Assembly (NCBI GenBank): GCA_020720115.1 | Contig: DYPD01000039.1 | Coordinates: 1 to 32,198, forward strand | Source: Thiomargarita sp. | GTDB taxonomy: Bacteria > Pseudomonadota > Gammaproteobacteria > Beggiatoales > Beggiatoaceae | Direction: 5' to 3' | DNA: 32,198 nt | Shown: positions 7,041 through 15,758 of the stretch, piece by piece | How the letters are laid out: each line of letters starts with the position of its first letter | Numbering within the stretch: position 1 is the stretch's first letter | Notes under the pieces: model-generated | Database searches by the model: none | Told to the model about the DNA's origin: nothing | What the model saw: the letters and a program-made list of their open reading frames with translations, nothing else | Made by a program: the position numbers and the translations under genes

Positions 7041-8200
7041 GGCGTCACCTGCGTTGCGTCTGAATTTAAGAGGGGTAAGGCTTCATCGCCACCCGTCGCG
7101 GCGCGATTGAGTTGCTCCAATACTGCCAATGCTTTCGAGGTATCCGGTAACTCTGGTTTTAAGGCGATTTTCTGCATTTGCTCCAAATCACTGTGTAGCA
7201 CTGCGACCGCTTTGTTTTGCAGGTCGTAATAACGCTTGAGCCAGCTCAACACTGTGTTGATTTCTAAGCGAAATTGCTCAGTATCACGATTTAGTAGCAG
7301 TAGTCGTGCGGTATTGAACTTGATGCGTAGGTTGTCGGTCAAAAAGCTGCGTTCGGTAGGCGACAACAGCCCCGCGTCGGCGCTGTCGTTGTAGCGAATC
7401 ACCACCAGTTTGCGCATTTCGCCCCAAACAGTGCTGGCGATGTCATACCAGTGATAGAATTGCAGTTTGGCGCTTTCGGCGGTGGTATCCTCGGCGTGTT
7501 GCAAGGGTTTAGCGGTAAAATTGCCCTGCAAGAGTGGCAATGCACCACAGCTTTGCGCATAGCCCGCCAATCGTAGCGCCATGCCTTCAATGTCTGGCGT
7601 TTCTAAGCTTTGCAGATATTGAATGTCTTTTGCCAATTGTTCGCGCACGGGTAAGAACAAAGCGCCAGCACTGTGCAAGCGTTGATCGGCGGCTTGCAGT
7701 GCCTGTAATGCGGCGGATAAATCATTGCCCAAAGAGAGCCGCTGTTGTGCGATGCGCAACAAATAGCCCACTTCAGCAATGCTCCAATCTTCATTATCTC
7801 CGGTGCGACGCAGCTTGTTGTAAAGTTGCGCGTAAGCTTGCTGCAATTGTTGTTGTTCGACTTGCAAGCGGTGGATTTTTTGTTGCCATTCTTGTTGTTG
7901 CGGTTGCAAGGCTTGTAAGTGTTGTTTTAACTCAGCGATTTCTTGCTGCAAGGTTTTGGTGGTTGCATGGTTTTGCTGAGTCTGTACTTGTTGCTGGTTT
8001 TGATTGCTTTGTAATTGCGTCCACAACTGGTAAGCAAAATAACTGCTGCTGCCTGCGATGAGCAGTAGGATCAACAACAGCAACCAGAGCCAGCCGCGTT
8101 TTTTTTTCGCCGCAGGTGGCGGCGGCAAATAGCGGGTTTCTACTGTGTCAGAAGGGGGCGCGTATTGGGTGCTGCTGTCGGGATTGGCGATTTCGCTCAT
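7037..8200 (-). CDS. hemX: HemX-like membrane protein
   Basis: The 387-residue protein has a Pro-rich cytoplasmic leader, one transmembrane helix (about residues 36-58, WLWLLLLILLLIAG) and a long glutamine-rich coiled coil (about 62-125). The HemX domain follows, with the conserved segments VGYLLRIAQQRLSLGNDLSAALQAL and ADQRL. It is often misannotated as uroporphyrinogen-III methyltransferase, but no SAM-binding motif is present. GAGG about 9 bases before the ATG supports the start. It is followed by hemY with a 4-bp overlap. The usual upstream hemC and hemD are absent; nadK is there instead. Confidence 0.9.
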   Translation of the reverse strand: MSEIANPDSSTQYAPPSDTVETRYLPPPPAAKKKRGWLWLLLLILLLIAGSSSYFAYQLWTQLQSNQNQQQVQTQQNHATTKTLQQEIAELKQHLQALQPQQQEWQQKIHRLQVEQQQLQQAYAQLYNKLRRTGDNEDWSIAEVGYLLRIAQQRLSLGNDLSAALQALQAADQRLHSAGALFLPVREQLAKDIQYLQSLETPDIEGMALRLAGYAQSCGALPLLQGNFTAKPLQHAEDTTAESAKLQFYHWYDIASTVWGEMRKLVVIRYNDSADAGLLSPTERSFLTDNLRIKFNTARLLLLNRDTEQFRLEINTVLSWLKRYYDLQNKAVAVLHSDLEQMQKIALKPELPDTSKALAVLEQLNRAATGGDEALPLLNSDATQVTP

Positions 8201-8232
8201 TAACTAGCCTCTTGACGAAACGACGGTTGGGC

Positions 8233-8251
8233 AAAAAGGGCGACATAGCCC
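8233..8251 (-). terminator. Weak intrinsic terminator between nadK and hemX
   Basis: Read on the minus strand, GGGC-TATGTC-GCCC is followed directly by TTTTT. The stem is only 4 GC pairs, so termination is likely partial. Its position 26 bp after the nadK stop suits a 3' end that would separate nadK from hemXY. Confidence 0.4.
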
Positions 8252-8276
8252 AGGATTTTTATGGCAAAAATCTTGT

Positions 8277-9143
8277 TTAGGGTTCACGCCACCAGTGCAA
8301 TTTATTGCGCAAAGTGGCGAAATAATCATGATCTTGTGGATGAATAAGCTGTACTTGGTGGTATTTGTTGACCACCAGGCGGTCGCCAGCCTGCAAGCGT
8401 TGACACAGCACTGCATCGCAGGTGAGTTGTGCATCCATTTCCTGGTCGGCGCAGATGAACACTTCAATTTCGCTGTCGCCATTCACCACCATTGGTGGAT
8501 TGCTGAGGGTGTGCGGGAACATGGATAAAATGGCTAAAGCATTGAGTGATGGGTGCAAAATAGGTCCGCCGCCAGATAAGCAATAAGCCGTTGAGCCAGT
8601 AGGCGTGGCGATCAATAAACCATCAGAACGCTGGGTGCCTAGCAAATGCCCATCTACCGAAGTGCTGAAGCAAAACATATGCGGCGTGTTCCATTTTTGG
8701 ATCACCACATCGTTTAAGGCGTTGCATTGCTGTAGTAGTTGTCCGCTACGATAGGCGCGAGCCTGTAATAAAAAACGTTGTTCACGGATGAAATGCCCGT
8801 TTAGGATGGCGTCTAATCCATTGTCTAAATCATCAGGGTGAATATCGGTTAAAAACCCCAAGCGCCCTAGATTAACGCCGAGCAAATGGACATCATATTC
8901 AGCCAATTGACGCGCTGCTTGCAAAAAAGTGCCGTCGCCACCGATGATAATAACAAGATCGCAACGCAGCCCTAATTGTGCGATATTGGCAACTGGCAAA
9001 CCATGTTGCGGAAGCGCCTCAACGCTATTGTCCGCTAACAGCATAGGCAAACGCCGCCGCCGCAAGAGGTTGATCACACTCTGTAAGGTGTAGCTGGCGC
9101 CGGCGTGCTGGCGTTTAGCGATGAGTCCAATTTGCTCAAACAA
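8277..9143 (-). CDS. nadK: NAD kinase
   Basis: It phosphorylates NAD+ to NADP+ using ATP in the cytoplasm. The diagnostic GGDGTFL motif is present, with the following NLGRLGFLTD, LNDVVI, SDGLLIATPTGSTAY and SGGGPILHPSL segments of the NadK family. I place the start at the TTG at 9143, giving M-FEQIGLIAKRQHAG, the usual N terminus of NadK (289 residues). AGGA lies 8 bases upstream. An upstream in-frame GTG at 9170 would add nine residues but has a poorer ribosome-binding site. It is divergent from hrcA, a common gammaproteobacterial arrangement near heat-shock genes. Confidence 0.95.
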   Translation of the reverse strand: MFEQIGLIAKRQHAGASYTLQSVINLLRRRRLPMLLADNSVEALPQHGLPVANIAQLGLRCDLVIIIGGDGTFLQAARQLAEYDVHLLGVNLGRLGFLTDIHPDDLDNGLDAILNGHFIREQRFLLQARAYRSGQLLQQCNALNDVVIQKWNTPHMFCFSTSVDGHLLGTQRSDGLLIATPTGSTAYCLSGGGPILHPSLNALAILSMFPHTLSNPPMVVNGDSEIEVFICADQEMDAQLTCDAVLCQRLQAGDRLVVNKYHQVQLIHPQDHDYFATLRNKLHWWREP

Positions 9144-9295
9144 GGAAGGCGTCCTGTAAAAATTCGTCACTCAGCGGATATGCTATGTTCGTAAAAAGCC
9201 GCGCTTGGCGGTAAACTCTTTGCATAAGTGCTGCTGGCGTAAAGCACATATGGCATGAAATTCTACCTTGAGTCACATCCCTTGGGTATCCAAGC

Positions 9296-10363
9296 ATGAC
9301 AAAAGTTTCTCCAGCAGTGGAGGCTAAGCCCACAGTTCTCAGTGAACGTGCGCAACAATTATTGAAAAACCTGGTAACGCGCTACATCCGCGATGGGCAA
9401 CCAGTGGGATCGCGCACCTTATCAAAAGACAGTGAGTTAGCCCTCAGCCCCGCAACGATCCGTAATGTGATGGCAGATTTAGAAGATATGGGGCTGATTA
9501 TTTCGCCACATACCTCAGCAGGGCGCATCCCAACTGTACGCGGTTATCGCGTATTTGTTGACAGCTTATTGCAAATTCAGCCATTAGCAATGGCAGAAAC
9601 CCTGCGCTTACGTCAACAATTGCTCGAAAGTACAGACTATAACAAGCAAAACCTGCTGCAACAAGCCTCTGATTTATTATCAGAAATTACTCATCTAGCG
9701 GGCGTGGTCATGCTGCCTCGACACAAATGCAGCATGTTGCGTCACCTGGAATTTTTGCCTTTGTCAGAGCGGCGCTTGCTGGTCATCTTGGTCATTAACG
9801 AACAAGAAGTGCGTAACTCTATTATCCACACCAGTCGAGATTATGCGCCCTCTGAATTGCAACAAGCAGCCAATTATCTTAATCAAGCTTTCGCCGGTAG
9901 AAATATTCAAAACGTGCGGACCGATTTGCTCAAAGATATGGACGCAATGCGGGTTGACATGAATCAAATGATGCAAGTCGCCATAGAAGTAGCGGATAAG
10001 GTGTTTGATGCACCCAATAACAGCGATTATGTCATGAGCGGACAGACGCATTTAATGGAGTTTGCCGAATTATCCGATATTGAAAAACTGCGCCATTTGT
10101 TTGAAGCCTTCAATCGCAAACGCGATATTCTACATTTGCTCGATCAAGCGCTAAATGCCAGTGGCGTACAAATCTTCATTGGAGAAGAATCCGGCTACAA
10201 AATGCTCGATGAATGCAGCATAGTGACTTCGCCTTACGAAGTAGATGGGCAAGTTGTTGGCGTGTTAGGCGTCATTGGTCCAACGCGCATGGCGTATGAA
10301 CGTATCATTCCCATCGTAGACATGACTGCCCGCCTGGTCACTGCCGCCTTAAAAAATGACTGA
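9296..10363 (+). CDS. hrcA: Heat-inducible transcription repressor HrcA
   Basis: This DNA-binding repressor of class I heat-shock genes recognises CIRCE operators. The 355-residue length is normal. The N-terminal winged helix covers about residues 14-90, with the hallmark GQPVGSRTLSKDSELALSPA and NVMADLEDMGLI. The segment TSAGRIPTVRGYRVFVD follows, then a GAF-like domain and the C-terminal IIPIVDMTARLVT. No strong Shine-Dalgarno precedes the ATG. No CIRCE element (TTAGCACTC-N9-GAGTGCTAA) is visible upstream, and grpE/dnaK/dnaJ are not next to it, so its targets must be elsewhere. A small CTTGG-GTAT-CCAAG inverted repeat (9281-9294) lies just before the ATG. Confidence 0.96.
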   Translation: MTKVSPAVEAKPTVLSERAQQLLKNLVTRYIRDGQPVGSRTLSKDSELALSPATIRNVMADLEDMGLIISPHTSAGRIPTVRGYRVFVDSLLQIQPLAMAETLRLRQQLLESTDYNKQNLLQQASDLLSEITHLAGVVMLPRHKCSMLRHLEFLPLSERRLLVILVINEQEVRNSIIHTSRDYAPSELQQAANYLNQAFAGRNIQNVRTDLLKDMDAMRVDMNQMMQVAIEVADKVFDAPNNSDYVMSGQTHLMEFAELSDIEKLRHLFEAFNRKRDILHLLDQALNASGVQIFIGEESGYKMLDECSIVTSPYEVDGQVVGVLGVIGPTRMAYERIIPIVDMTARLVTAALKND

Positions 10364-10429
10364 ATCAACCACAAGCCTATGGCAATATGCTCATTTTCAA
10401 CCATTAAAAATCTGCTAAGGAATAGCCTC

Positions 10430-10996
10430 ATGTCCACTCCTCCCGCCCCAAGCGAACCCACAATAGCTAAAGATTTCACCGCTTCTGTGGAATACCTAGA
10501 CCGCTTTGCGAAAAGCTTTGAAACCAGCGCCAGACGTTGGGAACTCATTGTTTACCCATCGCTTTTTTCCTTTATCGTACTGGCATCTTACGGCTTCTTT
10601 TTAATTTACCACCTCACTTCTGATGTCGCTATATTAGCCCGCAACATGACCGAAATGACCCGTAGCGTCAGCCACATGACCCAGCAAATGCAGGTGGTCA
10701 GCCATAGCGTGCAAAACATGCAAGTCAACATGGAAACAATGGCGCATGACATGCGCGATGTCTCGCAGCATATGGTGGTAATTTCCAACACAACAGAAGA
10801 AATGTCTAAAAAAATGAATAGTTTAGAACCTATTCAAAGCAGCATCCAGGCAATGGATAAATCCACCCGCACCATGTCAACCTCTACCGAAGACATGCGC
10901 TACTCGGTACGCGGCTTAAACCAAGGCATCAACCACGCAATCACCCCCATGCAAACCATGAGCAACTTTTTCCCAATGGTGCCAATGCTTTGGTGA
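10430..10996 (+). CDS. Methionine-rich membrane-anchored coiled-coil protein
   Basis: The 188-residue protein has a short cytoplasmic N terminus, one transmembrane segment (about residues 38-63, VYPSLFSFIVLASYGFFLIYHL) and a long helical region with methionine at many core positions (NMTEMTRSVSHMTQQM, NMQVNMETMAHDM). I chose the ATG at 10430, preceded by AAGGA, rather than the in-frame ATG at 10379. I do not recognise a named family. The extended helix with Ser/Thr/Gln/Met recalls the coiled coils of chemoreceptors, but there is no signalling tip. It lies 66 bp after hrcA and overlaps the downstream glycosylase start, so the two are probably co-translated. Confidence 0.82.
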   Translation: MSTPPAPSEPTIAKDFTASVEYLDRFAKSFETSARRWELIVYPSLFSFIVLASYGFFLIYHLTSDVAILARNMTEMTRSVSHMTQQMQVVSHSVQNMQVNMETMAHDMRDVSQHMVVISNTTEEMSKKMNSLEPIQSSIQAMDKSTRTMSTSTEDMRYSVRGLNQGINHAITPMQTMSNFFPMVPMLW

Positions 10997-11634
10997 CAGA
11001 CGCACTTTACCACTGCCAGCAGTGCCCGCGCCTCGCCGCGCATCTGGCACAGATTCGCAGCCAATATCCCAGCTATCATGCGCGTCCAGTCGCCCCCTTT
11101 GGCGTTGAACAGCCGCGCTTGCTTATTGTTGGGTTAGCGCCCGGAATGCACGGCGCAAACGCCAGCGGACGCCCCTTCACCGGCGATTACGCAGGAATTT
11201 TGCTCTACCAAACTCTGTATGACTATGGTTTCAGTAACCAACCCCGCGCCACACACCGCGACGACGGCTTAACGCTCATAGACTGCCGCATCACTAATGC
11301 AGTCAAGTGCTTACCGCCAGAAAACAAACCGCTAGGTGCAGAAATTTCTAACTGTAACGCCTATTTAACCAGCGAAATCAAAGCCTTGAACCAGAATGCC
11401 GTCATTTTGGCACTCGGCACTATTGCCCATCAAGCAGTGCTACGCGCTGTTGCCGTAAAGCTCAACGCCCATCCCTTCCAACACGCCGCCGTCCACCAAC
11501 TACCTTCCGGCTTGCGGCTACTAGATTCTTATCATTGCAGCCGTTACAACACCCAAACCCGCCGCCTGACCGCCGAGATGTTTCAAGCGGTCTTCGCCAC
11601 TGCACAGACGTTGCTGCACAGCAGCAAAGAATAA
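10993..11634 (+). CDS. Uracil-DNA glycosylase, family 5-like (4Fe-4S)
   Basis: It removes uracil and possibly other deaminated bases from DNA as the first step of base excision repair. The motif GLAPGMHGANASGRPFTGD, followed by ITNAVKCLPPENKP and a late HCSRYNTQT segment, matches family 5 (UDGb) enzymes rather than family 1 (Ung). Cysteines in the N-terminal CQQC pair plus those in AVKC and SNC are placed to hold a 4Fe-4S cluster. The preferred start is GTG at 10993, overlapping the previous stop (GTGA); a TTG at 10990 is the alternative. About 213 residues. A strong terminator follows. Confidence 0.9.
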   Translation: MTDALYHCQQCPRLAAHLAQIRSQYPSYHARPVAPFGVEQPRLLIVGLAPGMHGANASGRPFTGDYAGILLYQTLYDYGFSNQPRATHRDDGLTLIDCRITNAVKCLPPENKPLGAEISNCNAYLTSEIKALNQNAVILALGTIAHQAVLRAVAVKLNAHPFQHAAVHQLPSGLRLLDSYHCSRYNTQTRRLTAEMFQAVFATAQTLLHSSKE

Positions 11635-11686
11635 ATCTGCTACGACAAAAACCTAGTAAAGTTGTTCATTGATGAGCACAGCACTC

Positions 11687-11715
11687 ACACCGCTTAGAGC
11701 GGTGTAAGTTTTTTT
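11687..11715 (+). terminator. Intrinsic terminator after the uracil-DNA glycosylase
   Basis: ACACCGCT (11687-11694), loop TAG, AGCGGTGT (11698-11705), then AAG and a run of seven T. The perfect 8-bp stem and T tract make this a strong plus-strand terminator. It separates the hrcA-side genes from the convergent beta-propeller gene. Confidence 0.9.
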
Positions 11716-11762
11716 ATACAACTGATTTAAGAGAAATATATCAGTTATAAAGTGATGGGCGC

Positions 11763-14700
11763 CTACCAAACAATGGATTTAATGCCAGCAAATCCTTGTG
11801 TGAAGTAGGCTTGGTTGGGGGATAACACCAGATTTTGCGCAGACGAACAGCTTGCTAATTTGGTCACTGATTGCAACGAGTTGCCCAAACTAAAGAGTTC
11901 GCATTGCGTATTCATTGACATAACATCGGGTGCAATTAAACCACTGACCGCCATGTCACTGGTGGCTAACATAGGTTTAACCGCATAATCCAGTGGATAG
12001 TAACCAGAGTAAGAATCAGGTCCTAGCAGCACTAGATTTTGATTGACCGCTAACAGTTCTCGCTGCCCTTCTAGCTTCCACTCTTGAGCAATGCGCAGTT
12101 GTGGATCAACGACTAAATGCAGCAAACGAGTTTGTTGGGACGCGGGAGCTATTGCTGCATCTGCAGCTAGATACATAGGATAGTAATAGTGCGCCGTTCC
12201 ACAGGTTGCGTAAAAACCCTGTGCTGTGCTGTGCAAATTATTGATTGTGCAATCAAAATCTAACATTTGCAGCACTTGCGTCCAGATGCCGTGCAATGCG
12301 ATTAATTGCAGACGGCTACCTTTGTGGGTGTGCTCTACAGTCAGCAAACGCCCATCTTGAGCCAATGCCAGCGGTTTGCCAGGAATTGCACGGGTCGGTT
12401 GCTCAACAGCTTTGCCATTTTCCCAATGCCAGCTACGCAGCCGCCATTCGGTGCTGTAGTAGGGTTGCGGTTTGATGAAGTTCGCAGCAACGCCAGTAGC
12501 AGCTTCAGGTTGCTTGGGCTGTATCGGTGGCTGGCTTTCAAAATACACAGGTCTTTGTTCGCCCAGGTAAAAATGTTCGGCATCTAACAAGAGATCGCTA
12601 CGTTGATACCACTGAGGCGCAAAACCGGTGCTGTCAGCCAGCGCCTGATCGGGCGGGGTTTGGGCTTCGATGATTTGCGCTTCTGAGAGCTTTTGTGTTG
12701 CATAATCAAAACGTTGCACGCTCATGGGCGATTGCTGGTAAAACAGGACTTGCGCGGCATCGCTGGCAACCTGATAAAAATTCTGCGCCAGCGTCCAGCT
12801 TTGTGCGGGTTGTTCCAGATTATTCAGCGCATAACGGTACAGGTAGCGGTAGCCATCTTGTCCGTAACCGCCGCTCCACAGGTTATCCGCTTGTTTGGTA
12901 AGCCAGCCGAGATTCCGCGCCAGTTCTAATTCGCCCAGCACTTGCGGCTTGCTGCTATCGCTCCATTGTGCGGTGATAAAGCGTTGATCCGCCATAACAC
13001 CCATGTTGTTGTTGCCCAACGACAAGCTACGTTGTGCTGGCACGCTGAGTTCTAACAGCCCTAAATCTAAGAACTTGTCTTGTGAAAAATTCACCATCTG
13101 TAGCGTGCTACGGGCGCTGTTTTGCCAACTCTCGACCGGCAAGGCAGCGAAATCCCGCGTCCAGTCCAACAGCAGCGCACGTTCGTCATCAAGTGCCGGC
13201 GAATAGCTGTAATTCACTTGCCCTGTCAGGGGCGTGATGCGGTCTAGCAAGCGAGGTTTGAGCGGATCGGCAACATCAAATAAACTCATTGCCACACGGC
13301 GATACCAGCCTTCAGGTTCACCAATCGCGGGCTGATCGTCAATGCCAACGGCAAATAAGCGGTTTTCGTTGAAAAATAGCTTTTCTGACCAACCCGGCAC
13401 AAGCAATTCGCCCAGGATTTCTGGTTTTGCTGGATTACTTAAGCCAATGACCCACAGGGGATCAGTGCGTTCGTAAGTCACTACATAGGCTTTGTCGCCA
13501 TTAAAACGAGTGGCAAACAAGGACTCGCCAGGGGCTATCTTGTTGACCTGTCCAATCAAAGGTAAGCCAGTACGACCTAAGTCATAAATGCCTAAGCTGC
13601 TACCAGCCCCGCGATCCTCAGGACCATACACAATGCGTAATTGTTGATCACGCACATCCAGGTGAAATTCGCTGGGTACATAGCCAGAAACGCGCACCGC
13701 GCCTAAATCTACCAGTGGATCGCGGGCATCGCTGAGGGCAAATACCTGCACTAAGCTGTTGTTCCACACTTGGGGATCGCGGTTAGCTATTACTAAGTAA
13801 TCGGAAAATATCGCAATTTTCGGGTCATAGCCGCGAATGCGCGAATTATCAATGCTATCCAGATTTCCCAGCGCATCTATTTGCACCACGTTAATATCCA
13901 AATCCGCATAATTCATGCAGCATTCACCAGCAGGGGAGCTGGCTTGTGCCACTGAATAAATCCGCTCATTGCGCCGCCGCGATTCGTGTAAATTGCCAGG
14001 AATAGCCTGTGTATCAACCACTTGTAATTGCCCGTCAGCATTTTGTTTGACGCTACTCAACTCACTATTGGCATAGTCTTTATTTTGTACTAATACATAA
14101 AGCCTATTCAGCACATAGAGTTCTCGTGGAGTTGCAGATAAAGCCAAAGACGCCACCAAGCGCGGCTGAGTTAAATCATTCACATCAATCAGTTGCAGGC
14201 GCTCGGCACGTCCATTCACATACAACAATTGGTGATTATCTAAGAGACGGAAAATATCAGGTTTTTCCGTGCTGGCTGCTTGCTCACCCGCATTGCTTTT
14301 ATCCGTCGTTGCAGGCGCAGTGGGCGCTGGCGCGGCACCAGACGCAACGCCATCCATCGCCGTCGTAGTCATGCCTCCAGTACCTGTCGCCGCCTCGTCC
14401 CGGTTCAAAAACACCGTCTGCGCAGGCAGGCGTTCAAAGCTGGCTTCCAGACTCAAAGGCAGCACAGCCGCATCTTTCCAATGCGCCAAATCCAGCGCCT
14501 CGCTACCTGGCTCTAACGCCAGCAACGCTAGAAAACAGCGATGTCCACTTTGGCACTGCGGTGTCAATTCAGTCACCGCAAAGCTGGAAAAGCCATTAAT
14601 TTCAACTGCCTGATCAAACGCTGGATGAATATCCGCCTGCCAGCCATGCTGCACATGCCAACTGGCAAACCAATCCTGCTGCGGCTTATCCATATCCAAC

Positions 14701-14864
14701 CACAACAAATACACATCTACCAAACCTTGCGCTTGCTGGTTACCAACCCACACCATAGGCGCTTGATCTGCCTGGTTTTTTACAGAAAGCTCCCACGCCT
14801 GAGCGGGAAAACTGCACCAACTCCAGCAAAAAATGCCGAGTAAAATGCTTTTTAGGTATTTCAT
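11763..14864 (-). CDS. Large secreted beta-propeller domain protein
   Basis: The 1033-residue protein has a signal peptide (about residues 1-23, cleavage after AQA). An Ala/Thr-rich linker lies at about 155-195. A long region follows with the features of the secreted beta-propeller family (PF09826-like): FRLLDNHQLLYVNGRAERLQ, LFATRFNGDKAYVVTYERTD, and repeated blade motifs such as SLFDVADPLKPRLLD and VFALSDARDPLVDLG. GAGGACA precedes the ATG at good spacing. It is longer than most family members and carries an extra C-terminal part of several hundred residues with paired cysteines. Function is unknown; periplasmic or extracellular binding is likely. It stands as a single gene, convergent with the glycosylase operon. 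Confidence 0.85.
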   Translation of the reverse strand: MKYLKSILLGIFCWSWCSFPAQAWELSVKNQADQAPMVWVGNQQAQGLVDVYLLWLDMDKPQQDWFASWHVQHGWQADIHPAFDQAVEINGFSSFAVTELTPQCQSGHRCFLALLALEPGSEALDLAHWKDAAVLPLSLEASFERLPAQTVFLNRDEAATGTGGMTTTAMDGVASGAAPAPTAPATTDKSNAGEQAASTEKPDIFRLLDNHQLLYVNGRAERLQLIDVNDLTQPRLVASLALSATPRELYVLNRLYVLVQNKDYANSELSSVKQNADGQLQVVDTQAIPGNLHESRRRNERIYSVAQASSPAGECCMNYADLDINVVQIDALGNLDSIDNSRIRGYDPKIAIFSDYLVIANRDPQVWNNSLVQVFALSDARDPLVDLGAVRVSGYVPSEFHLDVRDQQLRIVYGPEDRGAGSSLGIYDLGRTGLPLIGQVNKIAPGESLFATRFNGDKAYVVTYERTDPLWVIGLSNPAKPEILGELLVPGWSEKLFFNENRLFAVGIDDQPAIGEPEGWYRRVAMSLFDVADPLKPRLLDRITPLTGQVNYSYSPALDDERALLLDWTRDFAALPVESWQNSARSTLQMVNFSQDKFLDLGLLELSVPAQRSLSLGNNNMGVMADQRFITAQWSDSSKPQVLGELELARNLGWLTKQADNLWSGGYGQDGYRYLYRYALNNLEQPAQSWTLAQNFYQVASDAAQVLFYQQSPMSVQRFDYATQKLSEAQIIEAQTPPDQALADSTGFAPQWYQRSDLLLDAEHFYLGEQRPVYFESQPPIQPKQPEAATGVAANFIKPQPYYSTEWRLRSWHWENGKAVEQPTRAIPGKPLALAQDGRLLTVEHTHKGSRLQLIALHGIWTQVLQMLDFDCTINNLHSTAQGFYATCGTAHYYYPMYLAADAAIAPASQQTRLLHLVVDPQLRIAQEWKLEGQRELLAVNQNLVLLGPDSYSGYYPLDYAVKPMLATSDMAVSGLIAPDVMSMNTQCELFSLGNSLQSVTKLASCSSAQNLVLSPNQAYFTQGFAGIKSIVW

Positions 14865-15143
14865 AAGAGTGTCCTCAAATATTTAGAGCCATGTTATGCT
14901 ATCAATCCCAACTACCTGAAATTGCCCGTAAAGACTGTGAAAATCATTGACATCAATAATTTACACAAAACAAAAACGCTTACAGGCAGTTCAAAACGAT
15001 AGATTTTTATTACAATCTACTCTTCACAAGTATAGCAAAACTTCATTATGGGCTAATGCCAAACAGATTAGTGGGATGTTTCCTCGGATAAGCCGCTATT
15101 AGGCAAGCTTAATTCATTTTACCTAAACCATAACCGAATCCAA
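14865..15143. other. Divergent intergenic region upstream of the yqiJ-like operon
   Basis: This 279-bp spacer must hold promoters for the beta-propeller gene and for the yqiJ-like operon. A perfect TTGACA lies at 14947-14952 but has no good -10 at 16-18 bp. TACAAT at 15011-15016 has only a weak -35. No confident assignment was possible, and no hairpin or RNA gene was seen. Confidence 0.35.
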
Positions 15144-15758
15144 ATGGACGCACCAACATTAAGTTTTTTCAATACCTTACTCACTTTTCCAGCAATTCTG
15201 CCAAGTATTTTATTAGGCGTTATTTTGCTCTATTGGTTTTTTGTCATCCTCGGCGCTCTGGATATTGATGTTATTGATTTCGATTTTGGCAAAGAGGGCG
15301 GCGATTTTCTCTATGTTGCTGGCATTTCTGGCATACCTTCCACCATTACCATTAGCTTGCTGATTTTCAATCTGTGGATACTTTGCGTACCCGCCACCTA
15401 CTACTTAGCATTACTATTACCCGCTGGGATTTTACAAATAGTCGTAGGCTTCGGTATATTGCTTATTGCACTCATTATTGCCGCACAATTAACTGTCTGG
15501 TTAGTAAAACCCTGGCGTAGCTTTTTCATTGAACCCGTCCATTCTAACGCCAGCTTGATTGGTAAAGTCTGTATTATTTCCACTGCTACGGTAGATGAAG
15601 AATTTGGACAAGCCAATTATGAAGACGGCGGCGCAGGTTTAATTCTCAATGTGCGCTCAAACACCCCAAATTTTCTTCAACGCAACAGCCGCGCATTAAT
15701 TATTGATTACGATAAAGCCACACACAGCTACACAGTAACAGAATTGGAGGAAATCTGA
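15144..15758 (+). CDS. YqiJ-like (NfeD-type) membrane protein with OB-fold
   Basis: The 204-residue protein has an N-terminal hydrophobic helix (about residues 15-40), two to three further membrane helices (about 68-125) and a soluble C-terminal OB-fold-like domain (about 135-200, NASLIGKVCIISTATVDEEFG). This is the layout of E. coli YqiJ, the NfeD-like partner encoded next to the flotillin YqiK; the flotillin is found here two genes downstream. The stop overlaps the next start (TGATG). No clear Shine-Dalgarno precedes this ATG. NfeD-like proteins are thought to act with flotillins in membrane microdomains. Confidence 0.82.
   Translation: MDAPTLSFFNTLLTFPAILPSILLGVILLYWFFVILGALDIDVIDFDFGKEGGDFLYVAGISGIPSTITISLLIFNLWILCVPATYYLALLLPAGILQIVVGFGILLIALIIAAQLTVWLVKPWRSFFIEPVHSNASLIGKVCIISTATVDEEFGQANYEDGGAGLILNVRSNTPNFLQRNSRALIIDYDKATHSYTVTELEEI

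Noticed and set aside
9171-9295. CIRCE operator upstream of hrcA
   Set aside because: No TTAGCACTC/GAGTGCTAA pair is present; only a short CTTGG-CCAAG inverted repeat is seen.
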